Source: Nocardioides alcanivorans
Lineage (GTDB): Bacteria; Actinomycetota; Actinomycetes; Propionibacteriales; Nocardioidaceae
DNA: 64,000 nt
Reading direction: 5' to 3'
Assembly: GCF_021555175.1 (NCBI RefSeq)
Contig: NZ_JAKGRW010000053.1
Coordinates: 1 to 64,000 of the forward strand
The translations under genes and the position numbers were made by a program. Within the stretch, counting starts at the first letter, position 1. Each line of letters begins with the position of its first letter. Shown here piece by piece: positions 9,681 through 19,530 of this stretch. The notes beneath the pieces are model-generated. The model saw only the letters and a list, made by a program, of their open reading frames with translations. It had not been told where the DNA came from and searched no databases.

Positions 9681-12191
9681 TGGCCGGCTCCTTCCGTGCG
9701 GTCGGCGGTGCCGGACATGCCGGTCTCCTCGGAGAAGTGCGGGGCGGCGGCACCTTCGGTGGCGTCCTTGCCGCCGTCGCCTCCGCCTCCCTGGATCGCC
9801 TTCCACACCCGTTCGGGAGTGCAGGGCATCTGGATGTCGGTGACCCCGTAGGGGCGCAGCGCGTCGACGACGGCGTTGACGACCGCGGGGGTCGACGCGA
9901 TCGTGCCGGCCTCCCCGACGCCCTTGGTGCCGAGCGAGTTGGTGAGCGCCGGCGTGGTGGTGTGGCCGACGTCGAAGGAGATGGTGTCAGCAGCGGTCGG
10001 CACGAGGTAGTCGACGAAGGAGGCCGAGACCAAGGTGCCTGCGTCGTCGTACACCGCCTCCTCCCACAGCGCCTGGGCGATGCCCTGCACGAGCCCGCCG
10101 TGCACCTGGCCCGAGGCGATGAGCGGGTTGATGACGTTGCCGATGTCGTCGACGCAGGTGTACTTGCGCATCTTGATGCCACCGGTCTCGGTGTCGATCT
10201 CCAACGCACACAGGTGGGTGCCGTGCGGATAGTTGAAGTTCACGGGGTCATAGGTGGCGTCCGAGTCGAGCGAGGGCTCCACGCCGTCGGGCAGGTTGTG
10301 CGCGGCGAAGGTGGCGAGCGCGATCTCCCCGATCGCCATCCCCTGGTCGGTGCCGCGCACGGAGAACCGGCCGGCCGCGAAGTCGATGTCGTCGACCGAC
10401 GCCTCGAGCAGGTGCGCCGCGATCGGCTTGGCCTTCTCGATCACCTTGTCGACGGCCCGGACGAGTGCCTCACCACCGACGACCAACGAACGTGATCCGT
10501 AGGTGTCGAGGCCCTTGTGGGAGATCGCGGTGTCACCGTGCAGGACCTCGATGTCGTCGAAGGCAACTCCCAACCGATCGGCGACGATCTGGCTGAACGC
10601 CGTCTCGTGCCCCTGCCCGTGGGCGGAGGCACCGGTGAGCACCTCGACCTTGCCGGTCGGCAACATCCGCACCGACGCGTGCTCCCATCCCCCGGCGCCG
10701 TAGTCGAGCGATCCGAGCACCCGCGACGGTGCCAGGCCGCACATCTCGGTGAAGGTGGAGACCCCGATGCCCAACTGGACCCGATCGCCGTCCTCCCGTC
10801 GCCGGGTCTGCTCGGCCCGCAGGTCGTCATAGCCGAAGCTGGCGAGCGCCTGGGCGGTGGCGGCCTCGTAGTTGCCGGAGTCGTACTCCAGTCCAGCGAC
10901 CGTGGTGAAGGGGAACTCCTCGTGCTTGATCCAGTTGCGTTCGCGCACCGCGATGGGGTCCTCACCCAGCACGGCCGCGAGCTCGTCCATGGTCCGCTCG
11001 ATGGCGAACGTCGCCTCGGGACGTCCGGCGCCGCGGTAGGCGTCGGTCCAGGTCTTGTTGGTGAGCACCGTCTGCACCTGGAAGTGATAGGCGGGGAACT
11101 TGTAGATGGCGTTGAACATGAAGGCGCCGAGCACCGGAACGCCGCCGCCGACCAGCGCGACATGGGAGCCCAGGTCGGCCAACAGGTCGACCTTCAGACC
11201 GGTGACCACGCCCTCCTTGGTTGCAGCCAGGGTGATCTTCTGCCACTGGTCACGGCCGTGGTGGGCTGCCATCAGGGACTCGGAGCGGGTCTCGGTGTAC
11301 TTGACCGGCTTGCCCAGGCGCCGGGCGATCACCATGGCGAGGAACTCCTCGGGCGTGGTCTGCAGCTTGCCGCCGAAACCGCCGCCGACATCAGGGGCGA
11401 TCACGCGGACCTTCGACTCCGAGACCCCGAGTACGGCGGCCAGCAGGAACCGCAGGATGTGTGGGATCTGCGTGGCGGACCACATCGTGATCTGTTCGCC
11501 GGTCGGATCGACCACCACGGAGCGCGGCTCCATGAAGGCGGGGATGAGACGTTGCTGGCGGAACTCCCGTTCGATGACGATGCCGTCGGTGCGGGCAGTC
11601 GCAATGGCGGCCTCGACATCGCCGCCGGTGCCGGCCGCCGCCGAGTCGAAGACCCAGAAGGCCGACTTGTTGGTGCCGAGCTCGGGGTGCGCCAGCACCT
11701 TGTCCTCAGCGGCTTCCTTGAGGTCGAGGGCCGCAGGCAGTTCCTCGTAGTCGACATCGACGAGCTCTGCGGCGTCACGTGCCTCCGCTGCGCTGCGGGC
11801 CACGACGACGGCGACGATCTCTCCGGCGAAGGTCGCCCGGTCGGCGGGCATCGGGGGTGTGCGGGCGTCACCTGCTCGGGTGTGATGGGCCAGGCGTTGG
11901 GGAGGGAGCCCTGCTCCTCGAGGTCAGCGCCGGTGAAGACGGCGACGACGTTGGTCGCCGCCTCGGCATCGCTGGTGTCGATGTTGACGATCTTGGCGTG
12001 GGCGAAGGGACTGCGCACCATTGCCATGTGCACCATGCCGGGGAGCACGATGTTGTCGGTCCAGCGGGTACGACCGGTGATCAGGCGGGCATCCTCCTTG
12101 CGGCGACGCTCACGACCGATCTCCATGCCGTCGGCCGCACCTGCGTCGTCCCGGGCCTGTCGAGGAGCCGCGACCTCGTCCTGGGTGGCGG

Positions 12192-12195
<4 letters not shown>
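9677..12195 (-). CDS. coxL: Molybdopterin-binding subunit, form II CoxL-like (one frameshift)
   Basis: 839 residues after repair. Large catalytic subunit of a xanthine-dehydrogenase-family enzyme. The active-site loop near base 11035 reads AYRGAGRPE. In bona fide (form I) CO dehydrogenase this loop is AYRCSFR, so this is a form II or CoxL-like enzyme whose substrate may not be CO. Seen also: DVGGGFGGK near 11375 and the C-terminal [13 protein letters not shown] start at 12195 overlaps the coxS stop (ATGA). The frame breaks at the G run 11853-11857, where one more base restores [13 protein letters not shown]. Confidence 0.88.
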
Positions 12196-12659
<464 letters not shown>

Positions 12660-12681
12660 GGACGACTCCTGAGGGCGACAA

Positions 12682-12697
12682 CGTGACGCACGTCACG
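12682..12697. promoter_or_regulatory. CRP/GlxR-like operator candidate
   Basis: CGTGACGCACGTCACG: 7-bp perfect inverted arms and the exact GTGA-N6-TCAC spacing of CRP-family sites. It sits between the cox operon and the divergent hydrolase gene at 12786. Assignment to a CRP-type regulator is inference. Confidence 0.45.
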
Positions 12698-12785
12698 CTA
12701 GCGACGAGGAGGTTGGGATCCGGTTGGTTGCCGGACTTCGTCGCAGTTGCCGCGATCTGCGAAGCCCCGGCCCTACCGTGTGACC

Positions 12786-13589
12786 ATGGCCATACGAGAG
12801 CGGTCCGCGCTGGCGGGGTTCTTGTCCCCCGCCGGATTCGAGCAGCCGCGAATGCGCGATCTCGTCAAGGAATGGACCCTGCTCCCCGAGGCCGGACGGG
12901 CCGTGGCACGAGTGCTCACCGACGGCGCTCCCAGCCAGGAGGGGGCGGACCAGCCGGTGCTGCTGGTTCCCGGATTCCTCACCGGCGACTACAGCCTGCT
13001 GCTGATGGCGTCCACGTTGCGCCGCCGCGGCTATCGCACCTATCCGGCCAGACTCACCAGCAACACCGGATGCCTCACCGCCACCGCGGACATGCTCGAA
13101 CAGCGACTCGAGGCGATTGCGCAACGGCGCGGCAGCAGGGTCCACATCGTCGGCCACAGTCTCGGAGGGATGCTTGCGCGGGGCCTCGTCGTACGGCGGC
13201 CCGACCTGGTCGCAGGCATCGTCACCCTGGGCAGCCCCACGATGGCGCCGGGGTGTGCGCACCCTCTGCTGCTCGGTGCAGCCGAGATCCTGATGCACCT
13301 GAGCCGACTCGGCGTCCCGGGCCTGATGTCGGAGTCGTGCCTGGCTGGCGACTGTGCCCGGCAGGCTTGGGAGGAGGCGCGGGCCCCGATGCCCGTCGGT
13401 GTCGACTTCGCCTGCCTCTACTCCTACGGCGACGGTTTCGTGCATGCGCGCTCGTGCATCGACCCCGAAGGACTGCCGATCGAGGTGATCGCCAGCCACA
13501 TCGGCATGGCGATCGATCCGCGGGTGGCTGACACGGTGCTCTCGGTGCTGCGTCATCAGCAGAATGTCCCGCTCCCCCATTCGGCCTGA
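12786..13589 (+). CDS. Alpha/beta hydrolase, lipase/esterase-like
   Basis: 267 residues from the ATG at 12786; an upstream in-frame start at 12747 has no advantage. PVLLVPGFLTGDYSLLLM resembles the oxyanion region of PGAP1/triacylglycerol lipase-like proteins. VHIVGHSLGGMLARGL is the nucleophile elbow with Ser. A late Asp/His pair (CIDPEG and ASHIGMAI) could complete the triad. No signal peptide, so probably cytoplasmic. Substrate unknown. Divergent from the cox operon. Confidence 0.75.
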   Translation: MAIRERSALAGFLSPAGFEQPRMRDLVKEWTLLPEAGRAVARVLTDGAPSQEGADQPVLLVPGFLTGDYSLLLMASTLRRRGYRTYPARLTSNTGCLTATADMLEQRLEAIAQRRGSRVHIVGHSLGGMLARGLVVRRPDLVAGIVTLGSPTMAPGCAHPLLLGAAEILMHLSRLGVPGLMSESCLAGDCARQAWEEARAPMPVGVDFACLYSYGDGFVHARSCIDPEGLPIEVIASHIGMAIDPRVADTVLSVLRHQQNVPLPHSA

Positions 13590-13631
13590 TCTCGCCTCAG
13601 CGGCTACTCGGATTGGGACGGGTGGGGTTTG

Positions 13632-14540
13632 ATGGAGCGCATGATCTCCGAGGAGCTCCGTGCACCCGTCGCCGACGGGATCGACTTGGCCTACCAGACC
13701 TTCGGCGACCCCGACGGGGAGCCGCTGCTGCTCGTGATGGGCCTCGGCGGACCGATGAACTGGTGGGACTCCGGATTCTGCGGAGAACTGGCGGATCGTG
13801 GGTTCTTCGTCATCCGCTACGACAACCGCGACACGGGCCACTCCAGCCGCGTCGAGCAGTACGTCTCCCGTGCCGACCTCCTCAGGGCCTTCGTCGGCCG
13901 ACCGGCGCAGGCGCCGTACGACATCGGCGACCTGGCCGACGACGGCTTCGCGCTGCTCGACCACCTGGGCATCGGCTCGGCGCACCTCGTGGGCATCTCC
14001 ATGGGCGGGATGATCGTGCAGACGATGACTCTCGCGCGTCCCGATCGGGTGCGGTCGTTGACGTCCATCATGTCGAGCACCGGCGAGCGCCGGGTCGGGT
14101 GGCAGCACCCGACCCTGCTGCCCAGGCTGATCGCCAAGCGGGCAAGCGACTTCGATGCCTACGTGGAGAGTTCGATCATGTGGGGAGGAGTGATCGGTTC
14201 GCCCGGCTATCCCGAGACGGAGGAGAAGGCCCGCGCCCGCGCCCGCGAGACCTTCGAACGCGGCCTCAACCCGGCAGGCGTGCTCCGCCACATGATGGCG
14301 GTCCTGACCCAACCGAACCGTACGGCGGCCCTCGCCTCGGTCACGGCTCCCACCCTCGTGATCCACGGGACCAGCGACAAGATGGTCAACGTGTCGGGCG
14401 GGCGGGCGACCGCGGCAGCCGTGCCCGGATCAGAACTGCTGCTGATCACTGACATGGGCCACAACCTGCCCGTGGAGTTGTGGCCGTTGATCACACGTGC
14501 GATCCGCCGCAATGCCGACCGCGGCGCGATCCACCGCTGA
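13632..14540 (+). CDS. Alpha/beta-fold hydrolase
   Basis: 302 residues with the classical fold: LLLVMGLGGPMNWW (oxyanion loop), VIRYDNRDTGHSS, the nucleophile elbow LVGISMGGMIVQ, TLVIHGTSDKMV (acid) and ITDMGHNLP (His). Close in layout to streptomycete and mycobacterial hydrolases often annotated as haloperoxidase-like esterases. Starts at 13632 or 13641. It stands 42 bp after the previous hydrolase and could be co-transcribed. Natural substrate not predictable. Confidence 0.8.
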   Translation: MERMISEELRAPVADGIDLAYQTFGDPDGEPLLLVMGLGGPMNWWDSGFCGELADRGFFVIRYDNRDTGHSSRVEQYVSRADLLRAFVGRPAQAPYDIGDLADDGFALLDHLGIGSAHLVGISMGGMIVQTMTLARPDRVRSLTSIMSSTGERRVGWQHPTLLPRLIAKRASDFDAYVESSIMWGGVIGSPGYPETEEKARARARETFERGLNPAGVLRHMMAVLTQPNRTAALASVTAPTLVIHGTSDKMVNVSGGRATAAAVPGSELLLITDMGHNLPVELWPLITRAIRRNADRGAIHR

Positions 14541-14802
14541 CGCTCGGAGGGTCGGAGGGCCGGGTCGCCCCGCTGTCGGGGTGGTGGGGTCGGTGCTGTT
14601 CGGGAGGCTGGGGTCCGGTGCGCGGGTACGGGTTGTCGTCCCCGGCTGGGGGCGGCGGTGTCGGGGGTCCTTGCCAACCTGACTTCACCAGCCCAGCCAC
14701 CCGGCCCCGGGGGTTCGACAAGACCACGGTGTCGGAGCCTCCTGAAACACTGACCACACCACGCCAACCACCCGCCGTCGGAACAGGTGAGGAGCAGCGA
14801 AG
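14541..14802. other. Intergenic spacer before the HNH gene
   Basis: 262 bp, very G-rich, with short G/C hairpins such as CCCCGCTGTCGGGG near 14567-14580. I see no coding signal. The last 60 bases presumably carry the HNH gene promoter, and GAGGAG at 14789-14794 is its ribosome binding site. Confidence 0.5.
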
Positions 14803-16409
14803 ATGACCGGCATCTCAGCAGACACCCCAGCAGTCGACCTGCTGCAGGCTGCCGCCGAAACACTGCACCGACGCCGGCTCGAGGAAGTCGCCGAACTCGA
14901 AGTGCTCGCAGCCTGGGCTGACGTCCACTCCGGCGACGGACCTGGGTCCGGTCCGTTGATCCACCCCGGCGGGCAAGGAACACCCGGGGTGCAAGACCAC
15001 GCCATGGGCGAGATCGCCCTGGCCCGCCACACCGGCGTGATGGCCACCATCAACGCCACCGCCGACGTGTTGGACCTACGCCACCGACTCCCGTCGACCT
15101 GGGCCAAACCAAGGCTGGTGTCGTGGACGTGTGGGTGGTCCGCAAGATCGCCCGCCTCACCCGCCACCTCCCCCACACAGCAGTCGGACTGGTCGACACC
15201 GCCATCGCCCCCATCCTGGAGCGCGAAGGCACCGGACGGATCCTCGACATCACCGCCGCCAAGATCATCGAAGCCGACCCCGACCTCCACAACACCCGCG
15301 TCGAAACCGAGAAGCAACGCCGCTACCTGTCCGTGGGACCCAGCGACGAACACGGCCTACGCACGTTGATCGCCCGCCTCGAGGCCGGGGACGCCACCTA
15401 TGTGGAGGCCACCGTGGCCCGAGTCGCCGACATCCTCAAAACCCGCCACGACGACCACACCCCCGGGGAACTACGAGCCAAAGCACTCGGCTACCTCGCC
15501 CGCCCCGCCGAACTATTGGCGTTGCTGACCGCGAACACCGACCCCCACGGCAACCTCGACCCCCACCTCCCCCACGACCCCTGGAACCCCGCACCGCCCA
15601 CCGGACCCGAACCCACCGGACGCGACAACGACTGTGAAGCCGAGCCCACCGACACAGGTGCAGGCGCAGGCGACAGTGCAGGTGCAGGTGCTCCGAGCGG
15701 CGACCAGCATGACCACAGCAGCCAGCAGCGGCCGTTGAACAAGGCGATCGCGTTCCCCACCGACCTCCTCCACCGACTCACCGAGGTCGACTGGAGCATC
15801 CTGCGGCCCAAGCACACCCTCTACGTCCACCTCCACGAAACAGCCCTGCACGGCACCGTCGGCGTCGCGAGGGTCGAAGGGCTGGGCGCGATGACCCTGG
15901 CCCAATTGCAAGGCCTCCTCGCCGGAGCAACCGTGGTGGTGAAACCGGTGATCGACCTCCACGACAAGATCCGCGCCACCGCCTACGAACACCCCGAGTC
16001 GTTGAAGGAGCGGGTGCACCTCACCACCGGCGGCGACTACTGGCCCTGGGCCAACTCCACCAACAGACACCTCGACTACGACCACGTCCACCCCTACCAA
16101 CCCGAAGGGGGTGACGGGCAGACCGGGACCAACAACTCCGGCCCCCTCGGCAGGCGCCACCACCGCTACAAAACCCACGCCGGCTACCGGGCCACACAGA
16201 CCGGACCCGGCGAATACGTGTGGACCACACCCCACCACCAGGCATTCCTGGTCGACCACACCGGATCACGGCAGATCGACCCCGAGGTCGCTGAGGCACT
16301 CATCAACCGACCCCGATGGCACGAGCAGGCACCCCGGCCGCCAGCCCACGCACCGCCACCCGACAACGCACCACCCGACCCCCTCAACCCCTTCAACCAC
16401 GCAGCCTGA
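14803..16409 (+). CDS. DUF222-domain HNH endonuclease (one frameshift)
   Basis: 535 residues after repair. The N-terminal two thirds is the DUF222/13E12 type domain (LRHRLP near residue 90, a conserved ALHGTVGVARVEGLG-like stretch), and the C-terminus holds the HNH-like metal site (YDHVHPYQP). Such genes are multi-copy in actinobacteria and linked to mobile introns or REP repeats; their role is not settled. The linker at 15640-15690 is rich in Gly, Ala and Thr. The break is in the A run 15106-15108: one more A gives WAKTKAGVVDVW. Three repeats follow directly (16427-16539). Confidence 0.8.
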
Positions 16410-16426
16410 CCGGGCCACCGGAGGCG

Positions 16427-16539
16427 GGTCTCGACAAGCTCGACCAACGACAGCGGGCTCGAGCAACAGCGCACGGCGGGGTCTCGACAGGCTCGACCAA
16501 CGGCAGGGCGACCTGGTCTCGACAAGCTCGACCAACGAC
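16427..16539. repeat. Three REP-like direct repeats
   Basis: A 25-bp unit beginning GGTCTCGACAAGCTCGACCA appears at 16427-16451, 16480-16504 (two substitutions) and 16515-16539. Each unit is itself partly self-complementary (TCGACAAGCTCGA core). Such repeats are common as dispersed REP elements in actinobacteria and here directly follow the HNH gene. Starts are 53 and 35 bp apart, so this is not a CRISPR array. Confidence 0.75.
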
Positions 16540-16592
16540 TGCGGACTCGGGAACTGGGGGTGGGGCGGAGGGGCGCGGGGCACCTGAGAGAC

Positions 16593-16607
16593 TGAGAACA
16601 GTTCTCA
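16593..16607. promoter_or_regulatory. Zur/Fur-like operator candidate
   Basis: TGAGAACAGTTCTCA, a perfect 15-bp palindrome around a central A, followed by TTATG. It resembles the TGAxAAxxxTTxTCA form of actinobacterial Zur/Fur boxes and lies 64 bp upstream of a COG0523 GTPase start, a family often under Zur control. Confidence 0.5.
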
Positions 16608-16671
16608 TTATGTGCACCACTTGGGAGCCAGTGCGTGCACGCATTCACAGACCTCGCGGGAGGAGCAGCAC

Positions 16672-17715
16672 GTGTCAACGTCTTCACCACGCGAGACCAC
16701 CCCGGGGATCCACCGTGCAACGGTGCCCGTGATCGCACTCACCGGGCACCTCGGCGCCGGCAAGACGACCCTGCTCAACCACCTGCTACGCCAGCCCGGC
16801 GCGAGGATCGGCGTCGTCATCAACGATTTCGGTGAGATCAACGTCGACGCCGGCCTCGTCACGGGCCAGATCGACGATCCCGCCTCGATCGCCGGTGGCT
16901 GCCTGTGCTGCCTCGAGGATGCCGCCGGGCTCGACGAGGCCCTCGCCAAGCTCACCCATCCCCGCCTGGCCCTGGACGCCGTGGTGGTGGAGGCGAGCGG
17001 TATCGCCGAGCCCGGCGCCCTCGCGAAGATGATCCGCTACAGCGAGGTCGATCGCGTTCGTTCCGGCGGCGTCGTCGACGTCGTCGATGCCCTCAACTAC
17101 TTCGAGACCATCGACGACGGCGGCGTCGCGCCCGCGCGCTTCGAGATCGCCTCCCTGGTCGTGCTCAACCGCTGCGACCAACTGGATCCGACCACCCGCG
17201 CGGAGACCCTCGACCGCATCGAGGCGCGCATCAGGGAGCGCAACGACCGGGCACTCGTGGTGCGTACCTCGCGAGGCAGGATCGACCCCCAACTCGTCTA
17301 TGACGTCGCCTCCGCCGACGACCCCGAGGACGAGCTCCCGATCGCTGCACTCCTGCGCGAGGCCGGCCCCGACCCACGGCACCAGCACGCGCACGCAGTG
17401 ACGTCCCGGGGTGAGGGAGCTGTCGACGCCGACGCCATCGCCCGCCTCCTCGAAGACCCGCCCACCGGCGTGTATCGCATCAAGGGCACTGTTGCCGTGA
17501 ACACCGACCGCGGGTTGCGCGGCTTCTCGGTGCACCTCGCAGGCCGTTCGACCCACGTGAGCAAGCAGCGGATCGACACGCCGGTCAGCGAGCTCGTCGC
17601 GATCGGCCTCGAACTGGACGCAGATCTCGTCCGCGAGCGACTCGAGCAAGCACTGCGACCCAGCGCCGAGCCGGACGCCCGCGGCCTCCGGCGCCTGCTC
17701 CAGCACCGCGCCTGA
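16672..17715 (+). CDS. CobW/COG0523-family metal-chaperone GTPase
   Basis: 347 residues. Walker A GHLGAGKTTLLNHLL, the metal-binding GGCLCCLED (CxCC) motif and a late VLNRCDQLD base-recognition motif mark a G3E-family GTPase, with a CobW C-terminal domain ending in GLRRLLQHR. The His-rich DPRHQHAHAV stretch near residue 240 fits metal binding. I chose the GTG at 16672, which has GGGAGGAG 7 bp upstream. The palindrome at 16593 suggests regulation by zinc or another metal; the client metalloprotein is not identified. Confidence 0.88.
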   Translation: MSTSSPRETTPGIHRATVPVIALTGHLGAGKTTLLNHLLRQPGARIGVVINDFGEINVDAGLVTGQIDDPASIAGGCLCCLEDAAGLDEALAKLTHPRLALDAVVVEASGIAEPGALAKMIRYSEVDRVRSGGVVDVVDALNYFETIDDGGVAPARFEIASLVVLNRCDQLDPTTRAETLDRIEARIRERNDRALVVRTSRGRIDPQLVYDVASADDPEDELPIAALLREAGPDPRHQHAHAVTSRGEGAVDADAIARLLEDPPTGVYRIKGTVAVNTDRGLRGFSVHLAGRSTHVSKQRIDTPVSELVAIGLELDADLVRERLEQALRPSAEPDARGLRRLLQHRA

Positions 17716-17780
17716 CGCTTCTCGTTCGACAAACGCTCCCGAAAGGTGGGACGCCCTCTTGGCGCGCAACCATCCTTTGG

Positions 17781-17794
17781 TTAGGCTTGCCTAA
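17781..17794. promoter_or_regulatory. DtxR/IdeR-type iron box
   Basis: TTAGGCTTGCCTAA: both half-sites match the DtxR consensus TTAGG..CCTAA. It ends two bases before the ATG at 17796, so repressor binding would cover the transcription start of the DUF2470 gene. Confidence 0.65.
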
Positions 17795-17795
17795 T

Positions 17796-18578
17796 ATGAG
17801 CATCCTTCGCAGCCGCACCGCCCCGCAGCTCGCTGTCCTGCACCCAGCCGAGCGGGTCCGCAGCATCCTGGCGACCACGAGCGACCTGCGCGTCGGCGTG
17901 CTCAACCTGGCGGTCGACGTACCCCGTCACGCAATGTCCGGAGACGGCAGCCTGCTCTTCCTCCCCGGCCCCGACTCTCCCGAGCGGGTGTTCTCGGTGG
18001 CGCCCAACCTTCCGGCGCAGACCGTGCAGGTCACTGCCACCGACCTCGCGCCGGTCGCCCACCCCGACCGGGTGCGCGGCAGGATCCAGATGACCGGCAA
18101 GCTCGGGGTCTTCGGCAAGCCGCTGCCGGCGGGCGCGCTCGACCACCTGACCCCGCCCGGGGCCGACCCGGTCACCGACCCGGTGCTGCGCTTCGTCCCG
18201 CAACGGATCAGCCTCACGTGGACCTGCGAGCAGACCGGGGACCCGCGTCCCGTCGACGTCGACCTGACCGACTACCGGGAGGCCTTCCCCGACCCGCTCG
18301 TCGGGCTGGAGGTCGACTGGCTCAACCACATGCACCGCGACCACCCCCAGGCGTTGCGCACCTTGGCGAGCCACCTCGCACCCGGTCTGCAACCCGACGC
18401 GGTGCGTCCGATGTCGCTGGACCGCTTCGGTCTGGTGATTCGCATCGAGGAGGGGCGCAGCACGCACGACGTACGAATGAACTTCGCCGAGCCGGTGCGC
18501 TGCGGCTGCGAGGTGCGCGACGCGTTCTCCGACATGCTCCACCGCGCTGACCCGGACAGCGCCGCCGACGTCTGCTGA
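17796..18578 (+). CDS. DUF2470 / HugZ-like protein, iron-regulated
   Basis: 260 residues. The C-terminal third is a DUF2470 domain with the His-rich helix WLNHMHRDHPQALRTLASH. The N-terminal part has a split-barrel arrangement like PNPOx/HugZ heme-handling proteins (LRVGVLNLAVDVP, LLFLPGPDSP). Together with the DtxR box directly before the start this suggests a role in heme or iron use under iron limitation; catalytic heme cleavage is not shown. The transcript may be leaderless. Confidence 0.7.
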   Translation: MSILRSRTAPQLAVLHPAERVRSILATTSDLRVGVLNLAVDVPRHAMSGDGSLLFLPGPDSPERVFSVAPNLPAQTVQVTATDLAPVAHPDRVRGRIQMTGKLGVFGKPLPAGALDHLTPPGADPVTDPVLRFVPQRISLTWTCEQTGDPRPVDVDLTDYREAFPDPLVGLEVDWLNHMHRDHPQALRTLASHLAPGLQPDAVRPMSLDRFGLVIRIEEGRSTHDVRMNFAEPVRCGCEVRDAFSDMLHRADPDSAADVC

Positions 18579-18588
18579 CGTCCCCAGA

Positions 18589-18632
18589 CGCTCGGCGGGG
18601 GCTGGGCCCGCAACACCCCTGCCCCTGCCGAG
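18589..18632. terminator. Hairpin between convergent genes
   Basis: Arms GCTCGGCGGGGGC (18589-18601) and GCCCCTGCCGAGC (18620-18632) pair with one mismatch. The hairpin lies between two convergent stops and may serve both strands. No U tract, as is usual in high-G+C actinobacteria. Confidence 0.55.
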
Positions 18633-18643
18633 CACGTCCTTGA

Positions 18644-19474
18644 TCACTCTCGGCGGAGTACCCCGCCGCCGGCAACGAGCTTCTCGAGCACGAGCGCGAC
18701 GCCATCCTCGGCGTTGCTGGCCGTGACCTCGGCGGCGACGGCCCGCACCTCCGGCGCAGCGTTGGCCACCGCGACACCGTGCCCTGCCCACGCCACCATC
18801 TCGACGTCATTGGGCGCATCGCCGAAGGCCAGCACCTCGTCGCGTCCGATCCCCAACTCGGCGCAGAGTCGCTCCAGGCCCGTCGCCTTGCTGACGCCCT
18901 CGGGCATCACCTCGACGAACGGCGCACCGGAATGGGTCACGCCGAACCCCGTCAGACCGAGTCCACGTACGACGTCCAGCACCTCGGGAACCGACACCTG
19001 CGGGTGGCGCACGATGAACTTCAGGCTCGGCTCCGCCAGCACGGTCGCGATGGGGTGTCCGCCCATCGTCTCCGGGGCTCGCTTGTGGTCGCGTAGATCG
19101 GCGATGTCGCCGTAGCCGTGCACCGGCACGAAGACCTCGCCCCCGTCGCGGACACTCACGTAGAGGCTGCCCGGCAGTGCCTCCGCGAGCGCCTCCACGA
19201 GCGCCGTCTGCGCTGCGACGCTCACCTCTGCCTCATGCAGTCGTGTGCCCGTCGCGAGGTCGATCACCAACCCACCGTTGCTGCACACCGCCCAGGACCT
19301 GAAGCCAGCCTCCTCGGCCAGGTCGCGCAGGCCCACCGGCTGCCGCGCGGTCACGGGCACGACCGGGATGCCGAGCGCGCGGACGGCGTCCACGGCGGCT
19401 CGGGTGCGCGGACTGACCGAGAGGTCGTCACGCAGGAAGGTGCCGTCGAGATCGGTGGCCACGAGCTTGAACAC
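18644..19474 (-). CDS. HAD-superfamily phosphatase, Cof type
   Basis: 276 residues from the GTG at 19474 (VFKLVATDLDGTFLRDD). Motif I DLDGT, motif II VVPVTARQ, Lys near FKATGL-like KATGLERL and motif IV FGDAPNDVEMV place it in the Cof/YidA-type (IIB cap) subfamily, which dephosphorylates sugar phosphates, nucleotides or PLP. Specific substrate unknown. Convergent with the DUF2470 gene. Confidence 0.85.
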   Translation of the reverse strand: MFKLVATDLDGTFLRDDLSVSPRTRAAVDAVRALGIPVVPVTARQPVGLRDLAEEAGFRSWAVCSNGGLVIDLATGTRLHEAEVSVAAQTALVEALAEALPGSLYVSVRDGGEVFVPVHGYGDIADLRDHKRAPETMGGHPIATVLAEPSLKFIVRHPQVSVPEVLDVVRGLGLTGFGVTHSGAPFVEVMPEGVSKATGLERLCAELGIGRDEVLAFGDAPNDVEMVAWAGHGVAVANAAPEVRAVAAEVTASNAEDGVALVLEKLVAGGGVLRRE

Positions 19475-19530
19475 GCCCTCGAGGTTAGGCCCCGAGGAAC
19501 CGATGCACGACGTCGGCCCGATCACCCGGG

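Noticed and set aside
14803-16409. Restriction or defence system around the HNH gene
   Set aside because: No methyltransferase or other defence partner is adjacent. DUF222-HNH genes are widespread and usually solitary.
16427-16539. Small CRISPR array
   Set aside because: Only three copies, starts 53 and 35 bp apart, no uniform spacers and no cas genes.
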